Below are positions 1 to 8,091 of a DNA stretch of 34,350 bases, one piece after another. How positions within the stretch are numbered: the stretch's first letter is position 1; each line of letters starts with the position of its first letter. Position numbers and translations under genes: made by a program. Source of the DNA: Pseudomonadota bacterium (GTDB taxonomy: Bacteria; Pseudomonadota; Gammaproteobacteria; Xanthomonadales; Xanthomonadaceae); the NCBI GenBank assembly GCA_963205415.1, contig CAUJJS010000208.1:1-34350 (forward strand), read 5' to 3'. The notes beneath the pieces were generated by a model that saw only the letters and a list, made by a program, of their open reading frames with translations, did no database searches and had not been told where the DNA came from.

Positions 1-30
1 GCGGGCGTTCTTGTGTAGTGCGATCATCAT
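1..30 (-). CDS. IS481-family transposase, N-terminal 10 residues (runs off window)
   Basis: The reverse strand from 30 reads MMIALHKNAR. This is identical to the first ten residues of the complete transposase starting at 24068, and it sits at the same distance from the element end (110 bp in both). Only the start is visible, so integrity of the gene cannot be judged. Confidence 0.8.
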   Translation of the reverse strand, partial: MMIALHKNAR

Positions 31-140
31 GTCTGAGCTCTCCCGGATGCTTGCAAACTCGCCATCAGCTCTGTCATCACGGCGCGTGCCATGAACAGCG
101 GATAGCGATTTTCGTCTATACAATCATCCGGGATGCGACA
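1..140 (-). mobile_element. Partial IS481-family element (terminal 140 bp)
   Basis: The element ends at 140 with GGATGCGACA, so read inward it begins TGTCGCATCC, the same terminus as the complete IS481-family element at 23102-24178. The last ~28 bp match that element's corresponding end with a few substitutions (a T for a C in the GAYGATTG part), so this is a related but distinct copy. The rest lies left of the window. The flank just inside the window is ATTAGT, one base away from the NCTAGN target known for Bordetella IS481. The partner target duplicate is outside the window and cannot be checked. Confidence 0.85.
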
Positions 141-168
141 ATTAGTACCTCTTTTGGTTGAATGTTGC
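141..168 (-). repeat. 28-bp exact copy of the acyl-CoA dehydrogenase leader, abutting the IS end
   Basis: Positions 141-168 are identical to 1453-1480, the leader directly in front of the minus-strand gene that starts at 1451. On the minus strand the block contains the ribosome-binding sequence AGAGGT followed by ACTAAT. In the 1453 copy the next bases are C and then the ATG. Here ACTAAT is followed at once by the IS end at 140. A looser resemblance continues beyond the block (AGGTGAACGCC at 180-190 versus AGGTGATCACC at 1527-1537). The sequence looks like the leader of a second minus-strand gene, downstream of the dehydrogenase, that the IS has interrupted. Between 169 and 284 I see no gene. 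Confidence 0.75.
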
Positions 169-284
169 AACAAAAACTGAGGTGAACGCCAATTGCAAAA
201 TTGCGTCACTAAACTTGTCGGGCCAATCCAGTTTGATCACATCCATCGCCCCGACGCGGCTGACAATAACGGGTGACGCCGTGC

Positions 285-1451
285 TCACTTGCGGTTCTCC
301 GTCGCGTACTGCACCGCTATGCGACCAGCACGCTCACGTGCGATGATGAGCTTCATCACCGTCGCCGTACCGTCGCCGATCTCCAGCCCTATCACGTCGC
401 GCAGACGCTGCTGGTGCGGCGTATCCTTGGAATAACCGTAGTGGCCAAGCGTCAGGATGCACTGGTGGATCGCGTCGACAGCCGTCCTCGGCCCCATCCA
501 CTTGACCATGGCCGATTCCGCGGTGTGCGGCAGGCCTGCGTCGATCAAAGTCAGGCCGTGGTAGCAGAGCTGGCGGCAGGCGGAAATCAGGGTCTCATAT
601 TCGACAATCGGAAAGCTCACACCCTGGTACTGCACAATTGGCACGCCCATCGCCTGGCGCTCCTTCATGTATTCCCAGGTTTCGTCGATCGAGGCCTGCG
701 CCGTGCCTGCCGCCATCAACCCAATCAGAATGCGGCTGAAGTCAAAGCCCACCATCACCTGCATGAAGCCCTTGTTTTCTTCGCCCATCAGGTTCTCGGC
801 CGGAATGCGCACGTCATCGAAGAACACCGAGCCGCGGCCGTTGATTTTGTAGCCCAGGTCGTCAAAGCATGTGGTCTGGATGCCTGGCAAATCCATCGGC
901 ACCAGGAAGGAACTGACACCGCGCGCACCATCCTCGGGCTTGCCGGTGCGCGCAAAAACGATGAGCGCATCAGCCGTTTTGGAGAAGCTGATCGAGGTCT
1001 TCTCGCCCGACAGGATGTACTCGTTGCCGACACGGCGGGCCTTGACTTGCAGATTGGCCGCGTCCGAGCCACCACGCGGCTCAGTCAAACCCAGGCCGAT
1101 GATGGCCTCACCCGCCACGATCCGACTCACCCAGTGGCGCGCCAGTTCAGGTTTGGCGTAGCGGTGAATAAGGAGCCCCAACAATGAGCCTACCAATTGC
1201 ACCAAAGCGACGTTTACATCGCCATAGGCGATCTCCTCGCTGATGATTCCCGCCGTCAGGTGGGACTGGCCGAGCCCGCCATACTCCTCCGGCAGGTTGA
1301 CACCGATCAGTCCGAGCGAGCCCATCTCCTTAAGGAGCGCCCGGTCGAGCCCGGGCTGCGACTCGCGCTTCTGGTAATCGGGCCTGAGCTTTTCGCGGGC
1401 AAAACGGCGCGCCACATCACGCAGCGCAATTTGATCGTCGTCGAAAATCAT
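285..1451 (-). CDS. aliB: Acyl-CoA dehydrogenase, AliB (cyclohexanecarboxyl-CoA dehydrogenase)-like
   Basis: A 388-residue flavoprotein of normal acyl-CoA dehydrogenase length. It would remove two hydrogens alpha,beta to a CoA thioester and pass electrons to ETF. The FAD/substrate motif LGLTEPRGGSDAANL lies near residues 120-134. The C-terminal part has HQCILTLGHYGY (about 339-350) and QRLRDVIGLEIGDGT (about 348-362), which I recognise from the AliB-type enzymes acting on cyclohexanecarboxyl-CoA. The position of the usual catalytic Glu in the C-terminal YEGT motif is Asp360, and the alternative helix-G Glu position is Ser (FDFSR, about 236-240). The ATG at 1451 follows AGAGGT at good spacing. 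The gene is divergent from the 1614 gene. Assignment to the AliB subfamily is from memory of conserved motifs; other cyclic acyl-CoA substrates are possible. Confidence 0.8.
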   Translation of the reverse strand: MIFDDDQIALRDVARRFAREKLRPDYQKRESQPGLDRALLKEMGSLGLIGVNLPEEYGGLGQSHLTAGIISEEIAYGDVNVALVQLVGSLLGLLIHRYAKPELARHWVSRIVAGEAIIGLGLTEPRGGSDAANLQVKARRVGNEYILSGEKTSISFSKTADALIVFARTGKPEDGARGVSSFLVPMDLPGIQTTCFDDLGYKINGRGSVFFDDVRIPAENLMGEENKGFMQVMVGFDFSRILIGLMAAGTAQASIDETWEYMKERQAMGVPIVQYQGVSFPIVEYETLISACRQLCYHGLTLIDAGLPHTAESAMVKWMGPRTAVDAIHQCILTLGHYGYSKDTPHQQRLRDVIGLEIGDGTATVMKLIIARERAGRIAVQYATENRK

Positions 1452-1452
1452 G

Positions 1453-1480
1453 ATTAGTACCTCTTTTGGTTGAATGTTGC
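1453..1480 (-). repeat. Leader and ribosome-binding site of the 1451 gene, duplicated at 141-168
   Basis: This 28-bp block holds the AGAGGT ribosome-binding site six bases before the ATG of the AliB-like gene. The identical copy is at 141-168 in the same orientation. Confidence 0.8.
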
Positions 1481-1527
1481 CGAAATCGCCGCTTGCATCA
1501 CACCGCCAATCCGGACGAAGAATTTCA

Positions 1528-1537
1528 GGTGATCACC
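1528..1537. promoter_or_regulatory. Perfect palindrome GGTGATCACC between divergent genes
   Basis: A 10-bp perfect palindrome lies in the 162-bp divergent intergenic region. A degenerate form (GGTGAACGCC) occurs at 181-190 beside the second copy of the leader, so the element may have been duplicated together with the leader. It could be an operator. No regulator can be named from sequence alone. Confidence 0.35.
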
Positions 1538-1560
1538 ATTTGCATAGCTGGCCGACAGCA

Positions 1561-1587
1561 TATAATACATCCTGGAACAGGTGTTAG
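1561..1587 (+). promoter_or_regulatory. Promoter -10 (TATAAT) and degenerate CTAAC-N4-GTTAG operator of the 1614 gene
   Basis: A perfect TATAAT at 1561-1566 sits 48 bp before the start at 1614. A possible -35 TTGCAT lies at 1540-1545, with a short 15-bp spacer. Immediately downstream, GGAAC-AGGT-GTTAG at 1574-1587 matches 8 of 10 arm bases of the inverted repeat seen at 14776 and 22048. Placed at the expected transcription start, it could let a repressor block the FadH-like gene and perhaps also the divergent AliB-like gene. Confidence 0.45.
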
Positions 1588-1613
1588 TTAGAATTTTCCA
1601 GGAGATTTTCTCA

Positions 1614-3665
1614 ATGTACACCGAAGCCACGGTTTTTTTTCCAACACTGCTGCCCCCCTTCAAGGTCGGCGCGCACACCCTTCGGAACCGGACTCTGATG
1701 GGCTCCATGCACACGCGACTGGAGTCGCTGGACCGCCCCATCGACCGGCTCTCCCTGTTCTATGCCGAGCGGGCGCGCGGTGGCGTCGGCCTGATCGTCA
1801 CGGGCGGCTATGCGCCCTGCCAGGATGGCCTGCTGGATGAAACTGGTCCCCTACTCGTCACGCCGGAGCAGGCCGATGGACTCAAACCAATTCCGCAGGC
1901 GGTGCACGCCGAAGGCGGCAAGATCATTCTGCAAGTCCTGCACACCGGCCGCTACGCAAAAGTCGCCAGACCGGTGGGCGCCTCCGACATCCCTTCTCCG
2001 ATCAACCCGCGCGCGCCACGCGCCTTGAGCACAGCCGAAGTCTGGCAAACGATTGAGGACTATGTGCGTTGCGCCGAACTCGCGCAGCGCGCCGGCTTCG
2101 ATGGCGTGGAGATCATGGGCTCGGAGGGCTACCTGCTCAACCAGTTCACCATCACACGCACCAACAACCGCCGCGACGAATTCGGCGGCAGCCTGGAAAA
2201 TCGCCATCGCCTGCCGGTGGAGATCGTGCGGCGCACGCGCGAACGCCTGGGTCCGCAGTTTCTGCTGATGTACCGGGTTTCGGCCCTCGATCTGGTCGAA
2301 GGCGGCGCCACGGCCGATGAAATCGCCCAGCTCGCCCAGGCAGTGCAGGCCGCAGGCGCCGACATCCTCAACACCGGCATCGGCTGGCACGAAGCACGGA
2401 TCCCGACCATTGCCTACGTGGTGCCGCGCGCCGCCTGGCGCTTCGCCGCGGCCCGCGTCAAAAAGGCGGTCACCATCCCGGTCATCGTCTCCAACCGGAT
2501 CAACACGCCCGATCTGGCCGAAGAAATCCTGGCCAGCGGTGACGCCGACATGGTGTCGATGGCGCGCCCCTTCCTGGCCGACGCCGACTTCGTGCGCAAG
2601 GCGGCGCAGGGTCGCGCCGATGAAATCAACACCTGCATCGCCTGCAATCAGGCCTGTCTCGACTACATCTTCGCCGAGCGGCCCGCCACCTGCCTGGTCA
2701 ATCCACGCGCCGGGCGCGAGCTGGAGTTTTCGCTATTGCCGCCACGGGCCGTGCCGCGCAAGGTGGCGGTGATCGGCGCCGGCGCGGCCGGGCTGGCCTG
2801 CGCACTGACCGCGGCCGAACGCGGCCATACGGTCACCCTGTTTGAAGCCGGGTCCGAGATCGGCGGCCAGTTGAACCTGGCCCGAGCCGTGCCGGGCAAG
2901 CAGGAGTTCAACGAACTGCTGCGCTACTTCAAGCAGGGCGTGGCGCGGCACGGCGTGATGCTCAAACTCAACACCCGGACGGATGCACCCTCTCTGGCTG
3001 GCGGCCAATACGACCGCATCGTGGTCGCCACCGGGGTGCGCCCGCGTCTGCCCGACATTGCGGGCATCAGCCACCCCAAGGTGGTGAGCTATGCCGACCT
3101 GCTGTCGGGCCGGGTGCAGGCAGGCCGCCGGGTCGCGGTGATCGGAGCTGGCGGCATCGGTTTCGACGTGGCCGCCTTCCTGCTGCACGAAGCACATGCG
3201 GATGACACCCTGCCGCAAACGGTCGCGCAGTTTCAGGCCGAATGGGGTGTTGACACCTCGCCCTCAGCCGCTGGCGGCCTGAAACCGATGCAGCCGGTCA
3301 GCTCGCCACGCGAAGTCACCCTGTTGCAACGTAAGCCGGAAAAACCCGGACGCAGCCTGGGCATGACCACCGGCTGGGCGCTCAAGGCCGAGCTGGCGCG
3401 GCGCGGCCTGCGCACGCTCTCGGGCTGTACCTATGAACGCATCGACGACGTCGGCCTGCACCTGAGCGTCAACGGCGTGCCGCAAACGCTGGTCGTGGAC
3501 ACCATCGTCCTGTGCGCCGGCCAGGACAGCGAGAACGCATTGGTTGCCGAACTGCGCGCGCTCGGCCTCACGCCCGATGTGATCGGCGGCGCCGAGTTCG
3601 CCACCGAACTCGACGCCTTGCGCGCCATTGACCAGGGCACACGCCTCGGTCTGGCGATCACCTAA
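1614..3665 (+). CDS. fadH: 2,4-dienoyl-CoA reductase (FadH-like) FMN/Fe-S/FAD oxidoreductase
   Basis: A 683-residue protein, close to the 671 of E. coli FadH, which reduces 2,4-dienoyl-CoA with NADPH. An old-yellow-enzyme TIM barrel covers about 1-335, with the active-site Tyr equivalent at 173 (MGSEGYLLNQF) and His at 259. Four cysteines (341, 344, 348, 360; CIACNQACLD) bind a 4Fe-4S cluster. An FAD site VIGAGAAGLA begins near 386, and a second nucleotide fold (VIGAGGIGFD) lies near 505. The ATG at 1614 is chosen because AGGAG at 1600-1604 is nine bases upstream; the in-frame GTG at 1581 lies inside the operator. In this cluster it may reduce unsaturated ring or chain intermediates. NADH-dependent relatives with other substrates are possible. 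Confidence 0.85.
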   Translation: MYTEATVFFPTLLPPFKVGAHTLRNRTLMGSMHTRLESLDRPIDRLSLFYAERARGGVGLIVTGGYAPCQDGLLDETGPLLVTPEQADGLKPIPQAVHAEGGKIILQVLHTGRYAKVARPVGASDIPSPINPRAPRALSTAEVWQTIEDYVRCAELAQRAGFDGVEIMGSEGYLLNQFTITRTNNRRDEFGGSLENRHRLPVEIVRRTRERLGPQFLLMYRVSALDLVEGGATADEIAQLAQAVQAAGADILNTGIGWHEARIPTIAYVVPRAAWRFAAARVKKAVTIPVIVSNRINTPDLAEEILASGDADMVSMARPFLADADFVRKAAQGRADEINTCIACNQACLDYIFAERPATCLVNPRAGRELEFSLLPPRAVPRKVAVIGAGAAGLACALTAAERGHTVTLFEAGSEIGGQLNLARAVPGKQEFNELLRYFKQGVARHGVMLKLNTRTDAPSLAGGQYDRIVVATGVRPRLPDIAGISHPKVVSYADLLSGRVQAGRRVAVIGAGGIGFDVAAFLLHEAHADDTLPQTVAQFQAEWGVDTSPSAAGGLKPMQPVSSPREVTLLQRKPEKPGRSLGMTTGWALKAELARRGLRTLSGCTYERIDDVGLHLSVNGVPQTLVVDTIVLCAGQDSENALVAELRALGLTPDVIGGAEFATELDALRAIDQGTRLGLAIT

Positions 3666-3674
3666 GAGCAACTG

Positions 3675-4469
3675 ATGGAAGAACAAACTGCCGACAACGT
3701 ACGTTGGAGTGTGGCCGGGGACATTGGCCGGATCGTGCTCGACCGCAACGACGGCCCTCACACGATCTCACTCGCGTCCACTGCTGCTCTGGCCCGCGCA
3801 GTTGCCGAGATTGCCGCAGCAAAGCCGCGGGTCGTATTGCTGACCGGCAGCGGAACGATATTCTGCGCCGGCGGGGATATCGCCGAGATGCGCCAACACG
3901 CTGGAACGCTCGACGCCTATATTGACGAGCTCGTGGGCATCGCGCACCCGGCTCTACTGCGACTGTCTGAACTGCCGGTGCCGGTGGTGACAGCCATCAA
4001 CGGCCCGGTCGGCGGTGACGGCATCGGCTGGGCACTTTGCGGCGACTTCGCTCTGGCGGCAGCATCAATGAAGCTACGCACAGGGTACGCAGCCATCGGC
4101 TTGTCCCCTGACATGGGCGCATCCCACTTCATCACCCGACGCATCGGCTCGCTGCGCGCGCGCCAGCTTCTCATGCTCAGTGACCCCATCGACGCTCGCC
4201 AATGCCTCGACTTCGGCTTGGTGGACGAAGTCGTGCCTGACGCCGAGTTGGGCGCTCGCGCCCAAGCCCTGTGCGAACGACTGGCCCGTGCGCCCACCGC
4301 CTCGATGGCTGGCATCAAGCAACTGTGCGAAGGCGCCGCGCGACGCAACCTGCACGAGCAAATGGCGCTCGAGAAGTCTCTGATTGAAACTCGTGCCCGA
4401 AGTAGTGATGCAAGCGAAGGCGTGCAGGCCTTTCTGGAAAAGCGCGCCCCACGTTTCAGCGGGCGTTGA
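3675..4469 (+). CDS. Enoyl-CoA hydratase/isomerase family protein, PaaG-like active site
   Basis: A 264-residue crotonase. The oxyanion-hole region is FCAGGDIAEM (about 63-72), and the second hydrogen-bonding loop is GPVGGDGIGWAL. The position of hydratase Glu144 is not Glu. Instead IGLSPDMGAS carries an Asp, as in PaaG (1,2-epoxyphenylacetyl-CoA isomerase) and related double-bond isomerases. It is therefore more likely an isomerase than a simple hydratase (inference). It starts 9 bases after the FadH-like gene and ends 15 bases before the next dehydrogenase, so it is part of the same operon. The ribosome-binding site is weak (AAGAGCA). Confidence 0.8.
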   Translation: MEEQTADNVRWSVAGDIGRIVLDRNDGPHTISLASTAALARAVAEIAAAKPRVVLLTGSGTIFCAGGDIAEMRQHAGTLDAYIDELVGIAHPALLRLSELPVPVVTAINGPVGGDGIGWALCGDFALAAASMKLRTGYAAIGLSPDMGASHFITRRIGSLRARQLLMLSDPIDARQCLDFGLVDEVVPDAELGARAQALCERLARAPTASMAGIKQLCEGAARRNLHEQMALEKSLIETRARSSDASEGVQAFLEKRAPRFSGR

Positions 4470-4484
4470 ACAGCGGTCTCATCC

Positions 4485-5651
4485 ATGAATTTCACACCCA
4501 ACCCAGAACACGAAACCATCCGCGAAGCCATCGGCAAAATCTGCGCCCGCTTTGACGACAGCTACTGGCTCGAACGCGACAAGGTCGGCGGCTTTCCGCA
4601 TGAGCTGCACCGCGCCCTGGCCGACGGCGGCTGGCTGGGCGTTTGCCTGCCGCAGGAATATGGCGGCGGCGGACTGGGCATCACCGAAGCCGCCGTAATG
4701 ATGCAGGCCATCTCGCAGTCGGGCGCCGGTCTGTCGGGCGCATCGGCGGTGCACATGAACATTTTCGGCCTGCAGCCGGTGGCCGTTTTCGGCAACGAGG
4801 AGCAGAAACACCGCATGCTGCCGCCGCTGATCCAGGGCAAGGAAAAGGCCTGCTTCGCCGTCACCGAGCCCAACACCGGCCTGAACACCACCCACTTGAA
4901 AACCCGCGCCGACCGGGTCGGCGACCACTATGTGCTGTCCGGCCAGAAGGTCTGGATCTCGACCGCCCAGGTCGCCGAGAAGATGCTGATTCTGGCGCGC
5001 ACCACGCCGATCGAGGACTGCAAGAAACCGACCTTCGGCCTGAGCCTGTTCTACACCGACCTCGACCGCCGTTTTGTGCAGGTGCGCGAAATCGAGAAGA
5101 TGGGGCGCAAGGCAGTCGACTCGAACGAACTCTTCATCGACGGCCTGCCGGTGCCACTGGAGGACCGCATCGGCGAAGAGGGCCGCGGCTTCGAATACAT
5201 CCTGCATGGCATGAACCCGGAGCGGGTGCTGATCGCGGGTGAAGCGATCGGCCTGGGCCGCAAGGCGCTGGAGGTGGCCATCAAGTACGCCGGCGAGCGC
5301 GTGGTGTTTGACCGCCCCATCGGGCAAAACCAGGCTATCCAGCATCCGCTGGCGCAATCGTGGATGGAGCTGGAGGCCGCCGAGATGATGACGATGCGCG
5401 CGGCCTGGAAATACGACAACGGCCTGCCCTGCGGTGCCGATGCCAATGCCGCCAAATACATGGCGGCCGAGGCCGGTTTCAACGCCTGCCAGCGCGCCAT
5501 GGCGACGCTGGGTGGCTATGGCTACGCCAAGGAATACCACGTCGAGCGTTACCTGCGCGAAATGATGATCCCGCGCGTTGCACCGATCAGCCCGCAACTC
5601 ATCCTGTGCTTTATTGCCGAGAAGGTGCTGGGGCTGCCCAAATCCTATTGA
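4485..5651 (+). CDS. Acyl-CoA dehydrogenase (helix-G Glu type)
   Basis: A 388-residue flavoprotein oxidising an acyl-CoA at alpha,beta and feeding ETF. The FAD-binding motif CFAVTEPNTGLNTTHLKT lies near 123-140, and VLSGQKVWIS near 150-159. The catalytic base is most likely Glu246 in GMNPERVLIAG, the isovaleryl-CoA/long-chain dehydrogenase position. The C-terminal Glu376-type position is not acidic (PRVAPISPQLI). The C-terminus GLPKSY closely matches GLPRSY of the gene at 12347, as does the NPER motif, so the two are paralogues within one cluster. The substrate is unknown. Confidence 0.85.
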   Translation: MNFTPNPEHETIREAIGKICARFDDSYWLERDKVGGFPHELHRALADGGWLGVCLPQEYGGGGLGITEAAVMMQAISQSGAGLSGASAVHMNIFGLQPVAVFGNEEQKHRMLPPLIQGKEKACFAVTEPNTGLNTTHLKTRADRVGDHYVLSGQKVWISTAQVAEKMLILARTTPIEDCKKPTFGLSLFYTDLDRRFVQVREIEKMGRKAVDSNELFIDGLPVPLEDRIGEEGRGFEYILHGMNPERVLIAGEAIGLGRKALEVAIKYAGERVVFDRPIGQNQAIQHPLAQSWMELEAAEMMTMRAAWKYDNGLPCGADANAAKYMAAEAGFNACQRAMATLGGYGYAKEYHVERYLREMMIPRVAPISPQLILCFIAEKVLGLPKSY

Positions 5652-5678
5652 CCGATGGACACTCGTTCTTTCTTTCCG

Positions 5679-5722
5679 CTGCCTGCCGCTGACTCCCCCT
5701 CTTTCCCCGCTGCAGCAGGCAG
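5679..5722 (+). other. Inverted repeat in the 107-bp gap before the 5759 gene
   Basis: Perfect 8-bp arms CTGCCTGC (5679-5686) and GCAGGCAG (5715-5722) are separated by 28 bases and followed by AATTTTCTTTC. This could be a weak terminator or attenuator between two sub-operons. The long loop makes it doubtful. No CTAAC-N4-GTTAG site is seen here. Confidence 0.25.
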
Positions 5723-5758
5723 AATTTTCTTTCAACCCATGACAGCACCCACCCCATC

Positions 5759-6925
5759 ATGACCATGACCCCCGACAGCGAACGCACTGAACAGCTGAAC
5801 ATGCTGCGCGAGAGCGCACTGAGTTTCGCCACCAAGGAATCGCCACTCAACCGCGCCCGCACCCTGCGCCAGCAGACGCCGGGCTTCGAGCGCCGCTTCT
5901 GGACCGCCCTGGCCGAGCAAGGCTGGACCGGACTGCTGGTGCCCGAAACCATGGGCGGCTTTGAGCAGGGCTTCACCGAAATGGCCGAGGTGGTCGCCGC
6001 GCTCGCCTCTCAGGTTGCGCCCGAACCCGTGGTGCCGGTGCTGGTCTTCGCCGGCCGCCTGCTGGCCCATGCGGGCGTCACCGAGCTATCAACGCGCCTG
6101 CTCACCGAGGTGGCCGAAGGCCGCACCCTGCCCGCCGTGGCTTGGCAGGAAGACGTCACCGGCGCCAAAGACCGGACGGATCAGGCGGCCACCCGGCTGG
6201 AGCGCCAGGCCGATGCCCTGCTGCTGAATGGCAGCAAGCGCCATGTGCGCCCCGGCGCCGGCGCCGACGGCTACATCGTCAGCGCCACGGGGCCGAGCGG
6301 CCTGGCCCTGGTGTGGGTGCCCGCCGACACGGCCGGCCTCACCGTGAGCAGCCAGTTGCTGGCCGACGGCAGCTATGCCGCCCAGCTTGATCTCAACAAC
6401 GTTCGCCTGCCCGCCAGCCTCCTGCTGGCCGAAGGGCCCGCCGCCGTGGCCGCCCTGACCCGCGCCTACGATGAAACCCTGATCCTCAGCAGCGTCGAAC
6501 TGCTGGCCTTGGTGCGCGGCATGCTGTCCATGACGCTGGACTACCTGCGCACGCGCGTCCAGTTTGGCAAACCGATTGGCACCTTCCAGTCACTGCAGCA
6601 TCGCGCCGTCGACCTGCTGCTCCAGCAGGAGCTGACCGCCAGCATCGTGACGCAGGCCCTGGCCCTGCTCGATGACCCGGACAGCGATGCCAGCGCGCGC
6701 TCGGCCCTGGCCAGCCGCGTCAAGTCGCGCGCGTCGGACGCCGGCTTGCAAGTGGCGCGCGAAGCGGTGCAACTGCACGGCGCCATCGGCGTCACCGACG
6801 AGTACGACCTCGGCCTGTACCTGCAGCGCGCCCTGGTGCTGGCCGCCTGGCTGGGCAACGGCACCCAGCAGCGCCGCCGCTACGCCGACCTCACCCAAAA
6901 CGCCACCGAGCAGGAACACGCATGA
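5759..6925 (+). CDS. Acyl-CoA dehydrogenase-like subunit without catalytic Glu (heteromer partner)
   Basis: This 388-residue protein has the acyl-CoA dehydrogenase fold: N-terminal helices, the C-terminal segment VQFGKPIGTFQSLQHRAVD (about 263-281) and AVQLHGAIGVTDEYDLGLYLQRA. The Glu of the usual YEGT motif is replaced (WLGNGTQQRR), and the middle beta domain is poorly conserved. It overlaps the next dehydrogenase by ATGA at 6922-6925. The pattern matches the alpha2beta2 dehydrogenases of steroid side-chain catabolism in actinobacteria (ChsE/FadE pairs), where one subunit lacks the base. It is most likely the non-catalytic partner of the 6922 protein (inference). Confidence 0.8.
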   Translation: MTMTPDSERTEQLNMLRESALSFATKESPLNRARTLRQQTPGFERRFWTALAEQGWTGLLVPETMGGFEQGFTEMAEVVAALASQVAPEPVVPVLVFAGRLLAHAGVTELSTRLLTEVAEGRTLPAVAWQEDVTGAKDRTDQAATRLERQADALLLNGSKRHVRPGAGADGYIVSATGPSGLALVWVPADTAGLTVSSQLLADGSYAAQLDLNNVRLPASLLLAEGPAAVAALTRAYDETLILSSVELLALVRGMLSMTLDYLRTRVQFGKPIGTFQSLQHRAVDLLLQQELTASIVTQALALLDDPDSDASARSALASRVKSRASDAGLQVAREAVQLHGAIGVTDEYDLGLYLQRALVLAAWLGNGTQQRRRYADLTQNATEQEHA

Positions 6926-8091
6926 ACACAACCGCCGCCGCCACCACCGACTGGAATGCGCTCGACAACGCCAGCTTTCGCGCTACCCTGCGCGAATTTT
7001 TTGAAAAACATTTCCCCAGCGAATGGCGCTACCCGCAGCGGCGCCTGCGCTGGTCCGAAATCGGACCGTGGTACCTGAAGCTTTCGGAAAAAGGCTGGGT
7101 TGCGCCGAGCTGGCCCACGCAGTACGGCGGCATGGGACTTTCGCCCGAGAAACTCATCATCTTCATCGAAGAGCAGGAGCGCTGGGGCGTGGCGCGCGCG
7201 CCCGACATGGGCATCACCATGGTCGGCCCGCTGCTGATCAACCACGGCAACGAGGCGCAACGCGCCTACTATTTGCCCAAGATCATCGCGGGCGAACACA
7301 TCTGGTGCCAGGGCTACTCCGAGCCCAACTCCGGCTCCGACCTGGCCAGCCTGCGCACCGAAGCGGCGGTCGACGGCGACGACTTCATCGTCAACGGACA
7401 AAAGACCTGGACCACGCTGGCGCAGGACGCCACCCACATCTTCCTGCTGGTGCGTACCGACAAATCAGCCAAGAAGCAGGAGGGCATCAGCTTCCTGCTG
7501 GCCGACATGAAAACGCCGGGCATCACGGTGCGCCCCATCCGCAACATCGCGGGCAGCGAAGACTTCTGCGAGGTCTTCCTGGAAAACGTGCGCGTGCCGC
7601 GCACCAGCATCGTCGGCGAACTCAACAAGGGCTGGACCATCGCCAAGGCGCTGCTCGGCTTTGAGCGCATCTTCCTGGGCAGCCCCAAGCAAAGCCAGTA
7701 CGCGCTGGCGCGCGTGCAGGAAGCGGCGCAGCGGCTCGACCTGTTCGAAGACACCGGTTTTGTCGACCGCTACACCAAACTGGCGCTGGACGTGGCCGAC
7801 CTGGGCGCGCTCTATGGCCGATTCATCGAGCAGGTCAAACGCGGCGAAACGCTCGGCCCCGATGTCTCCATGCTCAAGCTGTTCGCCACCGAAACCTATT
7901 CGCGCCTGGCCGACCTGCTGGTGGACGTGGTCGGCGCCAGCGGCGCCCTGCCCGGCCCCATCGCCCTGCCCGGCGGCAAGACCGATGCACTGACCACCTT
8001 CTACAACGCGCGCCCGGCCACCATCTATGGCGGCAGCAACGAAGTGCAGCGCAACATCCTGGCCGCCAGCGTGCTGAAGTTGCCGTCATGA
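6922..8091 (+). CDS. Acyl-CoA dehydrogenase, probable catalytic subunit of a heteromeric enzyme
   Basis: A 389-residue protein with FAD/substrate motifs WCQGYSEPNSGSDLASLRT (about 128-146) and VNGQKTWTT (about 157-165). The C-terminal motif IYGGSNEVQRNILA has Gly where the Glu376-type base would be. Glu248 in LLGFERIFLG is the likely base, equivalent to the Glu247 position reported for ChsE-type enzymes. It overlaps the upstream subunit by four bases (ATGA) and the downstream DUF35 gene by four bases (8088-8091), so subunits are probably made in matched amounts. It resembles FadE28/29-like enzymes; the substrate is unknown. Confidence 0.85.
   Translation: MNTTAAATTDWNALDNASFRATLREFFEKHFPSEWRYPQRRLRWSEIGPWYLKLSEKGWVAPSWPTQYGGMGLSPEKLIIFIEEQERWGVARAPDMGITMVGPLLINHGNEAQRAYYLPKIIAGEHIWCQGYSEPNSGSDLASLRTEAAVDGDDFIVNGQKTWTTLAQDATHIFLLVRTDKSAKKQEGISFLLADMKTPGITVRPIRNIAGSEDFCEVFLENVRVPRTSIVGELNKGWTIAKALLGFERIFLGSPKQSQYALARVQEAAQRLDLFEDTGFVDRYTKLALDVADLGALYGRFIEQVKRGETLGPDVSMLKLFATETYSRLADLLVDVVGASGALPGPIALPGGKTDALTTFYNARPATIYGGSNEVQRNILAASVLKLPS

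Noticed and set aside
3675..4469. Acquired gene, because its codon choice looks slightly different from its neighbours
   Set aside because: The difference is small by eye and the gene sits tightly in the operon; a codon-usage calculation would be needed.
5679..5722. Strong terminator separating two operons
   Set aside because: The inverted repeat has a 28-base loop and no clean T-run, so it was kept only as a low-confidence element.
4479..5735. A 418-residue minus-strand frame opposite the 4485 dehydrogenase
   Set aside because: Shadow of a conserved gene; no recognisable motif and His/Gln/Gly/Val-rich antisense composition.
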